A stretch of 64,000 nucleotides of DNA from an uncultured Alphaproteobacteria bacterium. GTDB taxonomy: Bacteria; Pseudomonadota; Alphaproteobacteria; Micropepsales; Micropepsaceae. The DNA is taken from contig CAILUV010000043.1 in assembly GCA_903837555.1 (NCBI GenBank), positions 1-64,000 of the forward strand. Direction: 5' to 3'. The position numbers were made by a program, and so were the translations under genes. This document shows positions 50,406-59,978 of this stretch, piece after piece; position 1 is the stretch's first letter; each line of letters begins with the position of its first letter. The notes below the pieces were generated by a model. That model was not told the origin of the DNA, ran no database searches, and worked only from the letters and a program-made list of their open reading frames with translations.

Positions 50406-52855
50406 TTTGCAGGTATCCTCTTCATGACGAATGGAACACTTTGGACAATTCCCATGACTATCGTGTTCATACGATAGTCGTCCTGACGGGCGCGGTCGCG
50501 AACCTCGCGAACGGCCGGCATGTCGTAATATTCAATGCCCCGGCCCAGGCCGTAGGTCATCAGGCGCTCGGTCAGCGCTTCGACGAACTGTTCCTTGCGC
50601 GCCATCAGGATGCTTTGCAGGCCGGCCGGCCCTTCGAACTTGGTGCCATCCGGCAGCACCGCCGAAGCGTCAATCGGCTTGCCGGCAAAGCTGGTGCGCC
50701 AGGCGCCAACCGCATCGTAATTCTCAAGGCTGAAGCCCAGCGGGTCCATCTTGTTGTGGCAGGACGCACAGACCGGATTGGCGCGGTGCATTTCCATCTG
50801 CTCGCGCACGCTGAGCAGCTTGCCGTTCTTGGCGTCGTTCAGGGCTGGAATGTCCGGGGGCGGTGGCGGCGGCGGGGCGGCGAGGATGTTTTCCAGAATC
50901 CACTTGCCGCGCATCACCACCGAGGTGCGATTGTTGTACGAGGTGACGGTGAGAACACTCGCCTGCCCCAACAATCCGCCACGGCGCTTCTTGGGATCGA
51001 GGGCCACCTTGCGGAAGGTCGTGCCGTAGATGCCGGGAATGCCGTAATGCTCGGCCAGGCGCTGGTTCAGAAAGGTGTAATCGGCGTCCAGGAAATCCAA
51101 CGCGCTGCGATTTTCGCGGATGATGCTTTCGAAGAACATCTCCGTTTCGGTCAACATGGCGGTGCGCAGGCGCTGGTCGAAATCGGGATAGGCGACGCGG
51201 TCGGGCTTTTGCGCTTCCAGACGACGCAAATGCAGCCACTGGCCAGCAAAGTTTGCGGTCAGCGCCTTGGACTTGGGATCGGCCAGCATGCGGCTGACCT
51301 GACGCTGCAGAACCTCAGGCTTGCTGAGCTGACCCTTTTCAGCGGTCGCCAGCAATTCCTCATCCGGGATGCTGCTCCACAGGAACAACGACAGGCGCGA
51401 TGCCAGTTCCAGATCCGTGATGCGGCGCACCGAACCGGGACGGCTGCGCGGCGGATCGGTTTCGCGCAGGAACAGGAAGTTGGGCGACGACAGCACCACT
51501 TCCAGACCGGCTTCGATGCCATGGTCGAAGGTCGCACCCTTGCGGCCCTCATGGTACATGGTCATCAACGGCGCAATGTCGGCGCTCGTCACCGGACGGC
51601 GATAAGCCTGACGCGCCAGTGTGCCGAAAATCTTGCGGGCGCAGGCGGTTTCGGAAATCCCCTCGCCCGGCCGGCACGTGAAAATCTTGCGGCGGCTGGG
51701 CGTGTCGCCCGCGCCCTTGATCTCATACGGCCCGGCAACCGAAATCGCCTGCACATCGCGCGCCGCGATCACATCGCCGTGCGGAATGCCGGCATCCTGA
51801 AAGCCCGTGGCATGGGCGGGTACCGTAACGGTCTTCACGCGCGCGCCATCGACCTGAATATCCAGCGTCAGCGGCGCCGGCGCTTTCGCGGGCTTGGGCA
51901 TGCGCAGTTGCTGGATGGTCTTGGGCGCCAGCGTGGTTTCCAGCGTCATGTCCTTGCGGAAGGACGCGCCGATAACGTGCGAACCGGCCTTGAGCGCGAC
52001 CTTGGTCTCGATCCGGTCGGCGGGATTCTTCTGGATGTCGGCGCCAAGCCCCGGATTGAGATTCACGATCACCGTGTAATCGGCGTCATAGGGCGCGTAG
52101 AACTTGAACGCTCCGCCGCCGCGCGAGCCGAGCGGAAGATCGTCGCTGGCCCGTTCGTTGACATACGGATCCTTGGCCAGCTTGTACTCAGTCACCACGG
52201 GCGAACGTGACACCAGGCCGGTGGCGGTGCGGCTGACCCGTGCACCGACGCGGATATACTTGTCCATCAGCGTGCGCGAGACGGTCAGCACGTCAGCGAT
52301 ATTGTCGAAGCCATAGCCGGAATCGTCGAACGGCAGATCGGCGCTGACGTCGATCTGAAGGTCGAGAAGGTCGCGCACGGCGTTGGCATATTCGGCGCGA
52401 TTGAGCCGGCGCAGCGTGGCGCGGCCCGGATCGGGATTGGCGGCGCCCATCTTGTCGAGCGAGCCTTCCAGCCAGTTGGTAAAATCGGCGATCTCTTCCT
52501 TGGACGGGCGCTTCATGCCGCGCGGCGGCATCTCACCCAGGCTCACCCGGCGCAGGATCTTTTCCCAGGTGGCGGTGTGCGCCTCGATATTGTCGGCCTT
52601 GAGCGGGGCAACCGACATGCCGGCGGTCTTGGCCTTGTCATTGTGACAGCCGCCGCAGAACTGGGTGAGCATGCGCTGGCGATCAGCGGGCGTGGCCGAT
52701 GACAGGGTCGCGGGCTTGTGGACCTGTGTCGCGGCGACCGGATCGGCGGTCGCCTGACCCAGCAGCGCCACGCCGGTGACAGCGGCAAGCACAACAAGAC
52801 TGACGGCAGCAACAAGCTTCCGAGCCAGGCCGGTGCGTGTGACGGTCGGCAACAT
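50402..52855 (-). CDS. DUF1592/DUF1587/DUF1588-type c-type cytochrome protein
   Basis: 817 residues. An N-terminal membrane anchor (LVAAVSLVVLAAVTGVALLG) is followed by a heme-c motif CGGCH near residue 65, then the DUF1587 segment (LNRAEYANAVRDLLDLQID), DUF1595/1592/1588 regions (RAYRRPVTSADIAPLM, LASRLSLFLWSSIPDEELLA, RGGLLGQASVLTVTSYNNRTS) and a second CxxCH (CASCHNKMDPLGFSLENYDAVG). It is a periplasmic electron-transfer protein of unknown pathway, usually paired with DUF1552, as here. ATG 52855 with GGAG upstream places the anchor at the N-terminus. Confidence 0.92.
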   Translation of the reverse strand: MLPTVTRTGLARKLVAAVSLVVLAAVTGVALLGQATADPVAATQVHKPATLSSATPADRQRMLTQFCGGCHNDKAKTAGMSVAPLKADNIEAHTATWEKILRRVSLGEMPPRGMKRPSKEEIADFTNWLEGSLDKMGAANPDPGRATLRRLNRAEYANAVRDLLDLQIDVSADLPFDDSGYGFDNIADVLTVSRTLMDKYIRVGARVSRTATGLVSRSPVVTEYKLAKDPYVNERASDDLPLGSRGGGAFKFYAPYDADYTVIVNLNPGLGADIQKNPADRIETKVALKAGSHVIGASFRKDMTLETTLAPKTIQQLRMPKPAKAPAPLTLDIQVDGARVKTVTVPAHATGFQDAGIPHGDVIAARDVQAISVAGPYEIKGAGDTPSRRKIFTCRPGEGISETACARKIFGTLARQAYRRPVTSADIAPLMTMYHEGRKGATFDHGIEAGLEVVLSSPNFLFLRETDPPRSRPGSVRRITDLELASRLSLFLWSSIPDEELLATAEKGQLSKPEVLQRQVSRMLADPKSKALTANFAGQWLHLRRLEAQKPDRVAYPDFDQRLRTAMLTETEMFFESIIRENRSALDFLDADYTFLNQRLAEHYGIPGIYGTTFRKVALDPKKRRGGLLGQASVLTVTSYNNRTSVVMRGKWILENILAAPPPPPPPDIPALNDAKNGKLLSVREQMEMHRANPVCASCHNKMDPLGFSLENYDAVGAWRTSFAGKPIDASAVLPDGTKFEGPAGLQSILMARKEQFVEALTERLMTYGLGRGIEYYDMPAVREVRDRARQDDYRMNTIVMGIVQSVPFVMKRIPAK

Positions 52856-53011
52856 CCTTACTCCAGGCTCCCTCCAGCCGGGTTTGCCCAGCTGTCGCGC
52901 ACCGCTTTTGTGCGCAGTGTCATTATTTGCCGTGAGGGTATCAGGTTTTTTCAAAGAAAACAGAGGCCTGCGGGAATCACCGCACAGTCGCGCACGGCCA
53001 TCGCCGCACGA

Positions 53012-54193
53012 TCAGACGGCCTGGCCCGCACACCAACCAGATGCCCAGGCCCATTGAAAATTATAGCCGCCTAGCCAGCCAGTCACATCAATAACCTCAC
53101 CAATAAAATGAAGTCCGGGAACCGCCTTGGCTTGCAGGGTGCGGGAATCCAGGTCGCGTGTGTCGATACCACCCAACGTCACTTCGGCGGTGCGGTAGCC
53201 TTCGGTGCCCGCCGGGACGACCCGCCAGGCGTTCAGCTCGCCCGCCAGCGTGCGCAGCTTTTCATCCGAGAGGCCGCCCAGCGGTCCCTGCCAGCCGGGC
53301 TGGTCGGCGATGGCCTTGGCCAGCCGCTTGGGCAGCGGGCCGGACAAGACGGTGTGCGCGGCTTGCTTGCCATTCTCCTGCCGGGCGGCGCGCAGCAGCG
53401 CGGTCGCATCCGCGCCCGGCAGCAGGTCGATGGCGATCGCCTGCCCTTCGCGCCAATAGGACGAGATTTGCAGGATCGCCGGACCGCTGAGGCCTCTATG
53501 GGTAAACAGCAGCGCCTCGTCGAACGCGGTCTTGCCGCACGTCACCCGCGCCGGCAGCGCCACGCCCGCCAGCGCCGACAGCCGCGCCAGCATCTGGGGA
53601 TCGAAGGTCAACGGCACCAGTCCAGGCCTGGTCTCTACGAGGCGCAGGCCAAACTGCGTGGCCAGGCGATAGCCAAAATCGGTGGCGCCCATCTTGGGAA
53701 TGGATTTGCCGCCCGTGGCCACCACCAGCGAAGCGCACGTCACCTGTTCGCCGGACGACAGGCGCAGCGCAAAGCCATCCGCCGTCTTTTCCACCTGCGC
53801 CACGCTGACGCCCAGCCGCAGACCTGCGCCCGCGCGCGTCATCTCGGTGAGCAGCATGTCGATGATCTGAACCGCCGAGCCGTCGCAGAAAAGCTGGCCC
53901 AGAGTCTTTTCGTGCCAGGCGATGCCGTACCGGTCCACAAGCGCAGTGAAATCCGCCGGCGTGAAACGGCTGAGCGCCGAAATGCAGAAGTGCGGATTGT
54001 CCGACAGGAACTGCGCGGGCGTGGCGCCTCGGTTGGTGAAGTTGCAGCGCCCGCCGCCGGAGATGCGGATTTTCTCGCCCGGCTTGGCGGCGGACTCCAG
54101 CACCAGCACCTTGCGGCCGCGTTGAGCAGCGATGGCGGCGCACATCATGCCCGCGGCGCCCGCGCCAATAATCACCACATCCTGCCGATCCAT
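53012..54193 (-). CDS. HI0933-family NAD(P)/FAD-dependent oxidoreductase
   Basis: 393 residues. The dinucleotide fold is VVIIGAGAAGMMCAAIAAQRG, followed by GEKIRISGGGRCNFTN, the hallmark of HI0933/YhiN flavoproteins. Later GGKSIPKMGATDFGY and a C-terminal GGYNFQWAWASG with FIGEVIDVTG complete the family pattern. The physiological substrate is unknown. It is divergent from the rhamnosidase gene across 57 bases. A longer N-terminal extension lies over the opposite gene and is not supported. Confidence 0.92.
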   Translation of the reverse strand: MDRQDVVIIGAGAAGMMCAAIAAQRGRKVLVLESAAKPGEKIRISGGGRCNFTNRGATPAQFLSDNPHFCISALSRFTPADFTALVDRYGIAWHEKTLGQLFCDGSAVQIIDMLLTEMTRAGAGLRLGVSVAQVEKTADGFALRLSSGEQVTCASLVVATGGKSIPKMGATDFGYRLATQFGLRLVETRPGLVPLTFDPQMLARLSALAGVALPARVTCGKTAFDEALLFTHRGLSGPAILQISSYWREGQAIAIDLLPGADATALLRAARQENGKQAAHTVLSGPLPKRLAKAIADQPGWQGPLGGLSDEKLRTLAGELNAWRVVPAGTEGYRTAEVTLGGIDTRDLDSRTLQAKAVPGLHFIGEVIDVTGWLGGYNFQWAWASGWCAGQAV

Positions 54194-54250
54194 GGCGCTG
54201 CTTATGCCGCTGGGATAGGCTTGGCGGCAAGAACAAGAAGGGGCGCGACC

Positions 54251-56626
54251 ATGAAGCTTCTGATCCCGGCCCTGATGCTTGTCATGGCGGGTACGGCATT
54301 GGCGGCGCCCTCCGACAGCGAGGGCTGGATAAGTCACCCTGCTGTCGTCACCAGCAGCACCCAGCCCGTCGTGCTGCATTTCCGCCGTGAGCTGCGTATC
54401 GAAAAGATTCCGGCAACCCTGCCGGTGTCGGTCACTGCCGACAACCGCTTCATTCTGTTCGTCAATGGCAAGCGCGTGGCCAGCGGGCCTTCCACCGGCG
54501 CGCTGGAACGCTGGCGCACCACATCAATCGACCTGGCGCCGCACTTGCGTCCCGGCGCCAATGTGATCGCCGCCGCCGTGTGGGACTTCGTGCGCAAACA
54601 GCCCACCGCCAAGCCGGGCGAGCCGCTGCCGGCCGCCAGCGCACTGCCGCCGCAGGTCGCGCCCATCGCATGGCAAAGCGCCGGGTTGGGATTTCGCCTG
54701 ATCGGCGGTGATGTCTCCACCACCGCGCCGGGCTGGCGGGTGAAAATCGATGCCGGTCATTCCGCCGGCAATGGCCGCGCCCAGGTGCCGCGCAAGCGCT
54801 ATTACGTCGCCAGCGCGCCGGAGATCATCGATGCGGCCAAGGCCAACTGGGACTGGGCCGCATCGACGCAAAGCGCTGGCTGGGAAAATGCCGTGCCGTC
54901 GCCGCAGGCAATGGGCCGCACATTGATCGCCGATCCGCTGCCGCCGCAGCGGTATGCGCCGGTCGCGCCGGGCAGCGTGGTGCGCAGCGATCTGGCGGGC
55001 GCGCAGAGCTTCCCGGCCCGTTCCATCACCGTGCCCGCAGGCACCCGCGCCAAAATCCTGATGCGGCGCGATGCGATGATCTCCGCCTATCCCGAACTGG
55101 ACGTATCGGGCGGGCGCGGCGCGACCATCAAGCTCACCTATACCGAAGCGCTGTATGACGCCGACGCCAATCGCGGTGACCGCAACCTGATCGGGGATCG
55201 GCATGCGCTGGGTGTGTTCGACACCTTCATCGCAGATGGCGCGCGCCGCACTTTTGCGCCGCTATGGTGGCGCACCTGGCGCTATGCCGAGCTGGACATC
55301 CAGACCGGGACCGAGCCGCTGACGCTGGAAGCGCTGCGCGTGTTCGAGACCGGCTACCCCTTCCAGAAGATCGCGCGCTTTGACAGCAGCGATCCGCAGC
55401 TCAACAAGATATGGGAAATTGGCTGGCGGACTGCCGAGGTCGATGCCCATGAGACCTATATGGACAGTTCCTATTGGGAGCAGCTTCAGTATCAGGGCGA
55501 CACGCGGCTGCAGATGCTGATTTCCTATGCGGTTTCCGGCGATCCGCGCCTGGCCGAACAGGCCATCGAAAGCTTTGCGGAATCCGACGTGCATGGCGGG
55601 CTGCAACAGGGCGCCTATCCCAGCCGCAGCGACAATGTCATCGCCACCTTCGCGCTGGCCTGGGTCGGAATGCTGGCCGACTGGCAGTTGGAACAGCCCG
55701 ACACCCGCGTGATCGTCCGCAACCTGCCGCGCATGCGCAAGGTACTGGACTGGTTCGAACATACGCGCCAGCCCAATGGGTTGATCGGCAAGAACCCGCA
55801 CTGGAATTTCATCGACTGGGTGCGCAGCAAGAATGACCGCGAGTTCTTCCCCTCCTTCGGGAAGGACGGCGGCAGTTGCCTGATGACCGCGCTGTGGCTG
55901 GGTGCCCTGCAACAGGGCGCGGTGCTGGAAACCGCGCATGGCGACGGCAAGATCGCGGCACGTAATACCGCCCGTGCCCAGGCTGCGCGCGATGCGGTGC
56001 GCAAACTGTGCTGGAACCAGGAACGCGGCCTGTTCGCCGACAATGCCGACTTCACGCTCTACAGCCAGCACATGAACGCGCTGGCGGTTCTGTATGACAT
56101 TGCCGACCGCAAAGATGCGCCCGCCATTCTGGAACGCGTGACCGTGCCGGGGCGCGGCATCGACGCGCCGGAGGGCATGTTCACCACCACCTATTACTTC
56201 GCCTGGTACCTAATCCGCGCCTTTGAACATGCCGGTCTGGCCGACCGCTACCCCACGCTGCTGCAGACCTGGCGCGATCTTCTGGCGCTCAATTACACAA
56301 GCTGGCCGGAGTCGCGCGGCGAAACCCGCTCCGACACCCATGCCTGGAGCGCCCATCCCACCGCCGACCTGCTGGGCATCGTGGCGGGCATCCGCCCTGC
56401 CGCGCCCGGCTATGCGCGGCTGCGCGTCGCGCCGCTGCTGGGCACCCTGACCCGGCTTGATGCCACTGCCGCCACGCCCAAGGGGACGGTGTCCGTGCGC
56501 TATCGGGTTGATGGCGGCAGGTTGACGGCGCAAATCGAACGTCCCGCTGACCTGCCCGGCGATTTTGTCTGGAAGGGCAAGTCCTACCCGCTTACCAACA
56601 CCAGCAGCCGCTTTGTCCTGCCCTGA
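54251..56626 (+). CDS. Alpha-L-rhamnosidase (GH78), exported
   Basis: 791 residues with a signal peptide (IPALMLVMAGTALA). N-terminal beta-sandwich domains (HFRRELRIEKIPATLPVSVTADNRFILFVNG) precede the (alpha/alpha)6 catalytic domain with YMDSSYWEQLQYQGDTRLQML, which holds the acid and base glutamates and aspartates in the D-x4-E-x5-GD pattern. A C-terminal rhamnosidase-C beta domain (VAPLLGTLTRLDATAATPKGTVSVRYRVDGG) ends the protein. It releases rhamnose from plant or microbial glycans. ATG 54251 has AAGGGG upstream. It is followed by an amidase after eight bases. Confidence 0.9.
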   Translation: MKLLIPALMLVMAGTALAAPSDSEGWISHPAVVTSSTQPVVLHFRRELRIEKIPATLPVSVTADNRFILFVNGKRVASGPSTGALERWRTTSIDLAPHLRPGANVIAAAVWDFVRKQPTAKPGEPLPAASALPPQVAPIAWQSAGLGFRLIGGDVSTTAPGWRVKIDAGHSAGNGRAQVPRKRYYVASAPEIIDAAKANWDWAASTQSAGWENAVPSPQAMGRTLIADPLPPQRYAPVAPGSVVRSDLAGAQSFPARSITVPAGTRAKILMRRDAMISAYPELDVSGGRGATIKLTYTEALYDADANRGDRNLIGDRHALGVFDTFIADGARRTFAPLWWRTWRYAELDIQTGTEPLTLEALRVFETGYPFQKIARFDSSDPQLNKIWEIGWRTAEVDAHETYMDSSYWEQLQYQGDTRLQMLISYAVSGDPRLAEQAIESFAESDVHGGLQQGAYPSRSDNVIATFALAWVGMLADWQLEQPDTRVIVRNLPRMRKVLDWFEHTRQPNGLIGKNPHWNFIDWVRSKNDREFFPSFGKDGGSCLMTALWLGALQQGAVLETAHGDGKIAARNTARAQAARDAVRKLCWNQERGLFADNADFTLYSQHMNALAVLYDIADRKDAPAILERVTVPGRGIDAPEGMFTTTYYFAWYLIRAFEHAGLADRYPTLLQTWRDLLALNYTSWPESRGETRSDTHAWSAHPTADLLGIVAGIRPAAPGYARLRVAPLLGTLTRLDATAATPKGTVSVRYRVDGGRLTAQIERPADLPGDFVWKGKSYPLTNTSSRFVLP

Positions 56627-56634
56627 GGTTCTTC

Positions 56635-58029
56635 ATGACCGATCTGTCTTCGTTGAGCGTCCACGAACTGTCGGCCGGTCTGGCGGCGCGGCGTTTCTCG
56701 CCGGTCGATGTGGTGGGCGCTTGTCTGGCCCGTATCGAAAAGTACGAACCCCGCCTGCAGGCCTTTGTGAATGTCCATGCGAACGAGGCGCGCATGGCTG
56801 CGGAGGCTGCCGACAAGGCAATCAAGTCCGGCCACGGGCTTGGGCCGCTGCATGGCGTGCCGATGGCGCTGAAGGACCTGGCCGAGTTCAAGGGCCATGT
56901 CACCACCGGCGGCTGCGCGGCGTGGAAGACCCGCGTTTCCGACTACACCGCGACACTGGCGCAGAAGCTGATCGGTGCCGGCATGATCGTATTGGGCAAG
57001 ACCCACACGGTCGAGTTCGCCTATGGCGCCTGGGGCACCAACCAGCATATGGGCACGCCGTGGAATCCCTGGGACATGCAGGTGCAGCGCACGCCCGGCG
57101 GTTCGTCCGCCGGATCGGCGGTTGCGCTGGCGGCCCGCATGGTGCCGTTTGCGCTGGGTACCGATACCGGCGGCTCGGTGCGCATTCCCGCCGCCTGGTG
57201 CGGCCTGACCGGCCTCAAGACCACCATCGGCCGCATCAGCACCCACGGCATCCTGCCGCTCTCACCCACGCTGGACACGCCCGGCCCCATCACCCGCAGC
57301 GTGGAGGATTGCGCCATCCTGCTGGTGGCGATGCAGGGCCCAGATCCGCTGGACCCGCTGACCCTGACCTTGCCGCCGAGCGATCCTCTCCCCACCCTGC
57401 GGCGGGGCGTAAAGGGTCTGCGTCTTGCGTGCATGCCGGATTCCGAACGCGCGATGTTCGATGCGCAAATGCTGGCGGCCTATGACCGGTCGTTGAAGGA
57501 ACTGGGCGCGTTGGGCGCGGAAATTGTGCCCCTGCGCGAAGGCGGACCGTCCTTCCGCGAGAATGGCGACCTGGTCGCCCAGATCATCTCGTCGGAGATC
57601 TATCCAATACGCGCCGATCTGGTGGACGATCCGTCCTCGAAGCTGGACGATGCGGTGCGGGCGCGCATCCGCATGGGCGCATCCATCACAGCCCGCCAGT
57701 ATCGCGACGTGCTGGCCGTGCGCGAAAGGGCCAAGGCCGAGTTCGCCGCCCGCATCGACGGCGTGGATGCGGTACTCACACCCAGCACGATGACGGCGGC
57801 CTTGCCACTGACCGAAATCGACCAGAGCACGACGCCGGCGCTCTCGACCCGCTGGGTGAATTTCCTCGACCTTTGCGCCTTGTCATTGCCCAACGGCATG
57901 ACGCCGGGCGGCTTGCCGACCTCGTTGCAGATCGTCTGCCGGGGCGGCAATGAAGCGCTGGCGCTGCGCATCGGCTGGGCGCTGGAACAGGCGACGGACT
58001 GGCAGAAGCGCGCGCCAGAACTTCCCTAG
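56635..58029 (+). CDS. Amidase signature enzyme
   Basis: 464 residues with the intact Ser-cisSer-Lys triad: Lys80 in MALKDLAEF, Ser158 in PGGSSAGSAVALAA and Ser181 in GTDTGGSVRIP. It hydrolyses an amide; candidates include aryl or alkyl amides, and it resembles the GatA-like aspecific amidases rather than the tRNA amidotransferase, as no gatB or gatC is near. It lies eight bases after the rhamnosidase gene on the same strand and so is probably co-transcribed. It converges with the BKACE gene 10 bases away. Confidence 0.92.
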   Translation: MTDLSSLSVHELSAGLAARRFSPVDVVGACLARIEKYEPRLQAFVNVHANEARMAAEAADKAIKSGHGLGPLHGVPMALKDLAEFKGHVTTGGCAAWKTRVSDYTATLAQKLIGAGMIVLGKTHTVEFAYGAWGTNQHMGTPWNPWDMQVQRTPGGSSAGSAVALAARMVPFALGTDTGGSVRIPAAWCGLTGLKTTIGRISTHGILPLSPTLDTPGPITRSVEDCAILLVAMQGPDPLDPLTLTLPPSDPLPTLRRGVKGLRLACMPDSERAMFDAQMLAAYDRSLKELGALGAEIVPLREGGPSFRENGDLVAQIISSEIYPIRADLVDDPSSKLDDAVRARIRMGASITARQYRDVLAVRERAKAEFAARIDGVDAVLTPSTMTAALPLTEIDQSTTPALSTRWVNFLDLCALSLPNGMTPGGLPTSLQIVCRGGNEALALRIGWALEQATDWQKRAPELP

Positions 58030-58039
58030 AGGGTTCGCC

Positions 58040-58972
58040 CTAGAAGGCGACGCGGTCGGCGCCCTTCAGTTCCAGTATCTGCCGCGCCTCGTCCGGGGTG
58101 GCGATGCTGCGGCCCAGGCCTTCGATGATCTGGCGCACCATGCGGACCTGCTCGGCATTGGACGTGGCGAGCTTGCCCGGCCCCGACCAGAGCGAGTCTT
58201 CCAGACCGACGCGGACGTTGCCGCCCATGGCAGCGGCCTGCGCGGCGATGGCGAGCTGGTTGCGGCCCGCGCCCAGCACCGACCACTTGTAATCTTTGCC
58301 GAACAGCCGGTCGGCCGTGCGCTTCATGTGCAGCACGTCTTCGGGATGCGGACCGATCCCGCCCAGGATGCCGAACACGGACTGGACGAACAGCGGCGGC
58401 TTGACCAGCCCGCGCTCCAGGAAATGGGCAAGATTGTAGAGATGCGAGATGTCGTAACACTCGAACTCGAAACGGGTGCCCGCATCGCCCAGCGTCTGCA
58501 GGACGAACTCGATGTCGGCAAAGCTGTTGCGGAAGATCAGGCTGCGCGAACCTTCCAGCGCCTCGCGCTCCCAGCCATGCTTGAACTCCTTGAAGCGGTT
58601 CAGCATCGGGAACAGGCCGAAATTCATAGAGCCCATGTTCAGCGAGGCGACTTCCGGCTTGAACTGCTCTGCGGGTTTCACCCGCTCCTGCACCGTCATG
58701 TAGGGTGCGCCGCCCGTGGTCAGGTTCACCACCGCATTGGTCATCTGCTTGATGCGCGGCAGGAAGCGGGCAAAGGCTTCCGGGGTCTGGTCGGGCTGGC
58801 CGGTTTCGGGATTGCGGGCGTGCAGATGCACGATGGCCGCGCCGGCCTCCGCCGCGCCAACCGCGGCTTCAGCGATTTCATCCGGCGTCACCGGCAGATG
58901 TGGCGACATGGACGGCGTGTGGATCGCGCCCGTGACCGCGCAGGTGATGATGACTTTGTCTTTCAGGTCCAT
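58040..58972 (-). CDS. Beta-keto acid cleavage enzyme (BKACE, DUF849)
   Basis: 310 residues of TIM-barrel aldolase-like fold. VIITCAVTGAIHTPSMSPHLPVTP, AIVHLHARNPETG (zinc ligands HxH) and the C-terminal GRNQLAIAAQAAAMGGNVRVGLEDSLW define the BKACE family. These enzymes cleave a beta-keto acid with acetyl-CoA, giving acetoacetate and a new CoA ester; known substrates include 3-keto-5-aminohexanoate and dehydrocarnitine. It lies 28 bases after the dehydrogenase gene, which could supply the beta-keto substrate. Confidence 0.92.
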   Translation of the reverse strand: MDLKDKVIITCAVTGAIHTPSMSPHLPVTPDEIAEAAVGAAEAGAAIVHLHARNPETGQPDQTPEAFARFLPRIKQMTNAVVNLTTGGAPYMTVQERVKPAEQFKPEVASLNMGSMNFGLFPMLNRFKEFKHGWEREALEGSRSLIFRNSFADIEFVLQTLGDAGTRFEFECYDISHLYNLAHFLERGLVKPPLFVQSVFGILGGIGPHPEDVLHMKRTADRLFGKDYKWSVLGAGRNQLAIAAQAAAMGGNVRVGLEDSLWSGPGKLATSNAEQVRMVRQIIEGLGRSIATPDEARQILELKGADRVAF

Positions 58973-59000
58973 GGTCTGGCCTTTTGTTGTTATGGGGCGG

Positions 59001-59948
59001 CTAGCGCGGGATGTCTTTTTCGGCGCGGCGCTTGTGCGCCGCCAGCGCCATCAAGCGGCGGTCGCGCCAGGCCTGGTGGCGCTGCAGCCGGTCGGCGGGC
59101 AGCAGCTTGCGGCGCTCTGTCTCAATTACATCCAGCACCGGGCCATTCCAGTTGGCCCGCGTCTGGGTGCTGGGATGCAGCCGCTGATAAATCTGTTCGT
59201 AGCGCTGACAGTAATCGCGCACGCCGCCCGGCGCGTTGAGGTCGATGGTCTCGAACGGCCCCATGAAGGACCAGCGCAGCGCCAGACCGTCGCGGATGCC
59301 GATATCGACGTCTTCGATGCTGGCATAGCCGCCTTCGACCAGCCGGAAGGCTTCTTCCAGCAGCGCGCCCTGCATCCGGTTCATCACGAAACCGTCCAGC
59401 TCGCGCTTCATCACGATGGGCGCGTGACCAGCACCACGCAGGAACGTTGCCGCGCGTTCGACCACGCCTGGATCGGTCCAGGGCGCAGGCACCACTTCGG
59501 CGGCCGCGATCAGGTAAGGCGGATTGATGGGATGCACCACCAGACAGCGGGTGCGGCCCTTGAGATGTTCGGTGAAATGCGACGGCAGGATCGCAGAGGT
59601 CGAGCTGGCCAGAATGGTGTCGGGGCGGGCGATGGCGTCCAGCCGCGCAAAGACCTCGCGCTTTATCTCGACATTCTCAGGGGTGTTTTCCTGAACGTAA
59701 TCGGCGCCGGACAGCGCTTCTTCGAGCGTGGAGGCGCCGCGCATCCGGCCACGCACCTGCGCGGCAGACTGGTTGTTCAGCAGATCGTTGACCACCAGGT
59801 CGGGCAAGACGCCGTCGATATAGGACAGCGCCGCGGCGGGCGCGTCCGCCTGCTCGTCCCACAGCGTCACATCATGTCCGGCGCGGGCAAAGCTGATCGC
59901 CCAGGCGCGTCCCACAAAGCCCGCACCAATGATGGCTACCTTGCTCAT
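59001..59948 (-). CDS. 3-hydroxyacyl-CoA dehydrogenase-fold dehydrogenase (carnitine/gulonate dehydrogenase type)
   Basis: 315 residues: an N-terminal Rossmann domain (VAIIGAGFVGRAWAISFARAGHDVTLWD) and a C-terminal helical domain (DGFVMNRMQGALLEEAFRLVEGGYAS, DVDIGIRDGLALRWSFMGPFETIDLNAPGG). SSTSAILPSHF and HPINPPYLI carry the catalytic Ser and His. This single-dehydrogenase form is typical of L-carnitine 3-dehydrogenase and L-gulonate 3-dehydrogenase (lambda-crystallin-like). With the BKACE gene it forms a probable two-step 3-hydroxy acid oxidation and cleavage pathway. The 28-base gap suggests one operon. Confidence 0.87.
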   Translation of the reverse strand: MSKVAIIGAGFVGRAWAISFARAGHDVTLWDEQADAPAAALSYIDGVLPDLVVNDLLNNQSAAQVRGRMRGASTLEEALSGADYVQENTPENVEIKREVFARLDAIARPDTILASSTSAILPSHFTEHLKGRTRCLVVHPINPPYLIAAAEVVPAPWTDPGVVERAATFLRGAGHAPIVMKRELDGFVMNRMQGALLEEAFRLVEGGYASIEDVDIGIRDGLALRWSFMGPFETIDLNAPGGVRDYCQRYEQIYQRLHPSTQTRANWNGPVLDVIETERRKLLPADRLQRHQAWRDRRLMALAAHKRRAEKDIPR

Positions 59949-59978
59949 GGACGCACCCCCCGGATCATGGCGCCAGTA

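Noticed and set aside
50441-52210. Long open frame antisense to the DUF1592 gene (589 codons)
   Set aside because: It lies opposite a gene with two heme motifs and clear family domains; its composition (Gln/His/Arg/Ala-rich) and lack of any domain mark it as a shadow. The same applies to the antisense frames at 19700-21472, 40413-41894 and 46531-47745.
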